From positions 1-6,601 of the forward strand of contig DOSU01000038.1 of the NCBI GenBank assembly GCA_003513895.1: a stretch of 6,601 bases of DNA, given 5' to 3'. The position numbers were made by a program, and so were the translations under genes. This stretch comes from Rikenellaceae bacterium. Its GTDB lineage: Bacteria; Bacteroidota; Bacteroidia; Bacteroidales; UBA932. The notes beneath the pieces were generated by a model that saw nothing but the letters and a program-made list of their open reading frames with translations, was not told the DNA's origin and did not search any database. Shown here piece after piece: positions 6,555 through 6,601 of the stretch; within the stretch, counting starts at the first letter, position 1, and each line of letters begins with the position of its first letter.

Positions 6555-6601
6555 TATACTGTCGCTATTTCTGCATGTAAAAGCTCACTATCAGCAACGC
6601 A

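Overview
The window looks like an ordinary chromosomal stretch from a member of the Bacteroidota, probably Bacteroidales. Three observations support this. The candidate promoters fit the Bacteroidetes sigma-ABfr type (TTTG, about 19 bases, TAnnTTTG). Gene starts are preceded by A-rich sequence rather than a Shine-Dalgarno motif. Base composition is moderately AT-rich. No mobile element, CRISPR array or phage gene is visible within the window.

Layout, left to right. Positions 1-160 hold two tRNA genes on the minus strand: tRNA-Thr(TGT), and then tRNA-Tyr(GTA), which runs off the left edge. Both lie behind a near-perfect promoter at 197-227. Positions 267-3474 hold a two-gene minus-strand operon. 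The first gene is dxs (1-deoxy-D-xylulose-5-phosphate synthase, first step of the MEP isoprenoid pathway). It overlaps by 23 bases a second gene for a FeoB-type membrane permease that has no GTPase domain and starts with a histidine-rich tail. The 190-base gap at 3475-3664 carries back-to-back promoters, one for dxs and one for the rightward genes. Positions 3665-6493 hold two tandem, clearly paralogous major facilitator transporters on the plus strand, 21 bases apart. They end at a strong rho-independent terminator at 6520-6554. The last 47 bases hold nothing that can be assigned.

The most interesting items are the stand-alone FeoB permease, which lacks the G domain normally needed for Fe(II) transport and is translationally linked to dxs, and the tandem transporter pair. 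The pair resembles the eukaryotic MFSD1 (lysosomal dipeptide transporter) branch of the MFS, shares acidic and basic membrane residues at matching positions, and shares a conserved C-terminal tail. Functions of dxs and the tRNAs are secure. Substrates of the FeoB-like protein and of the two MFS proteins are inferred and not demonstrated by sequence alone.
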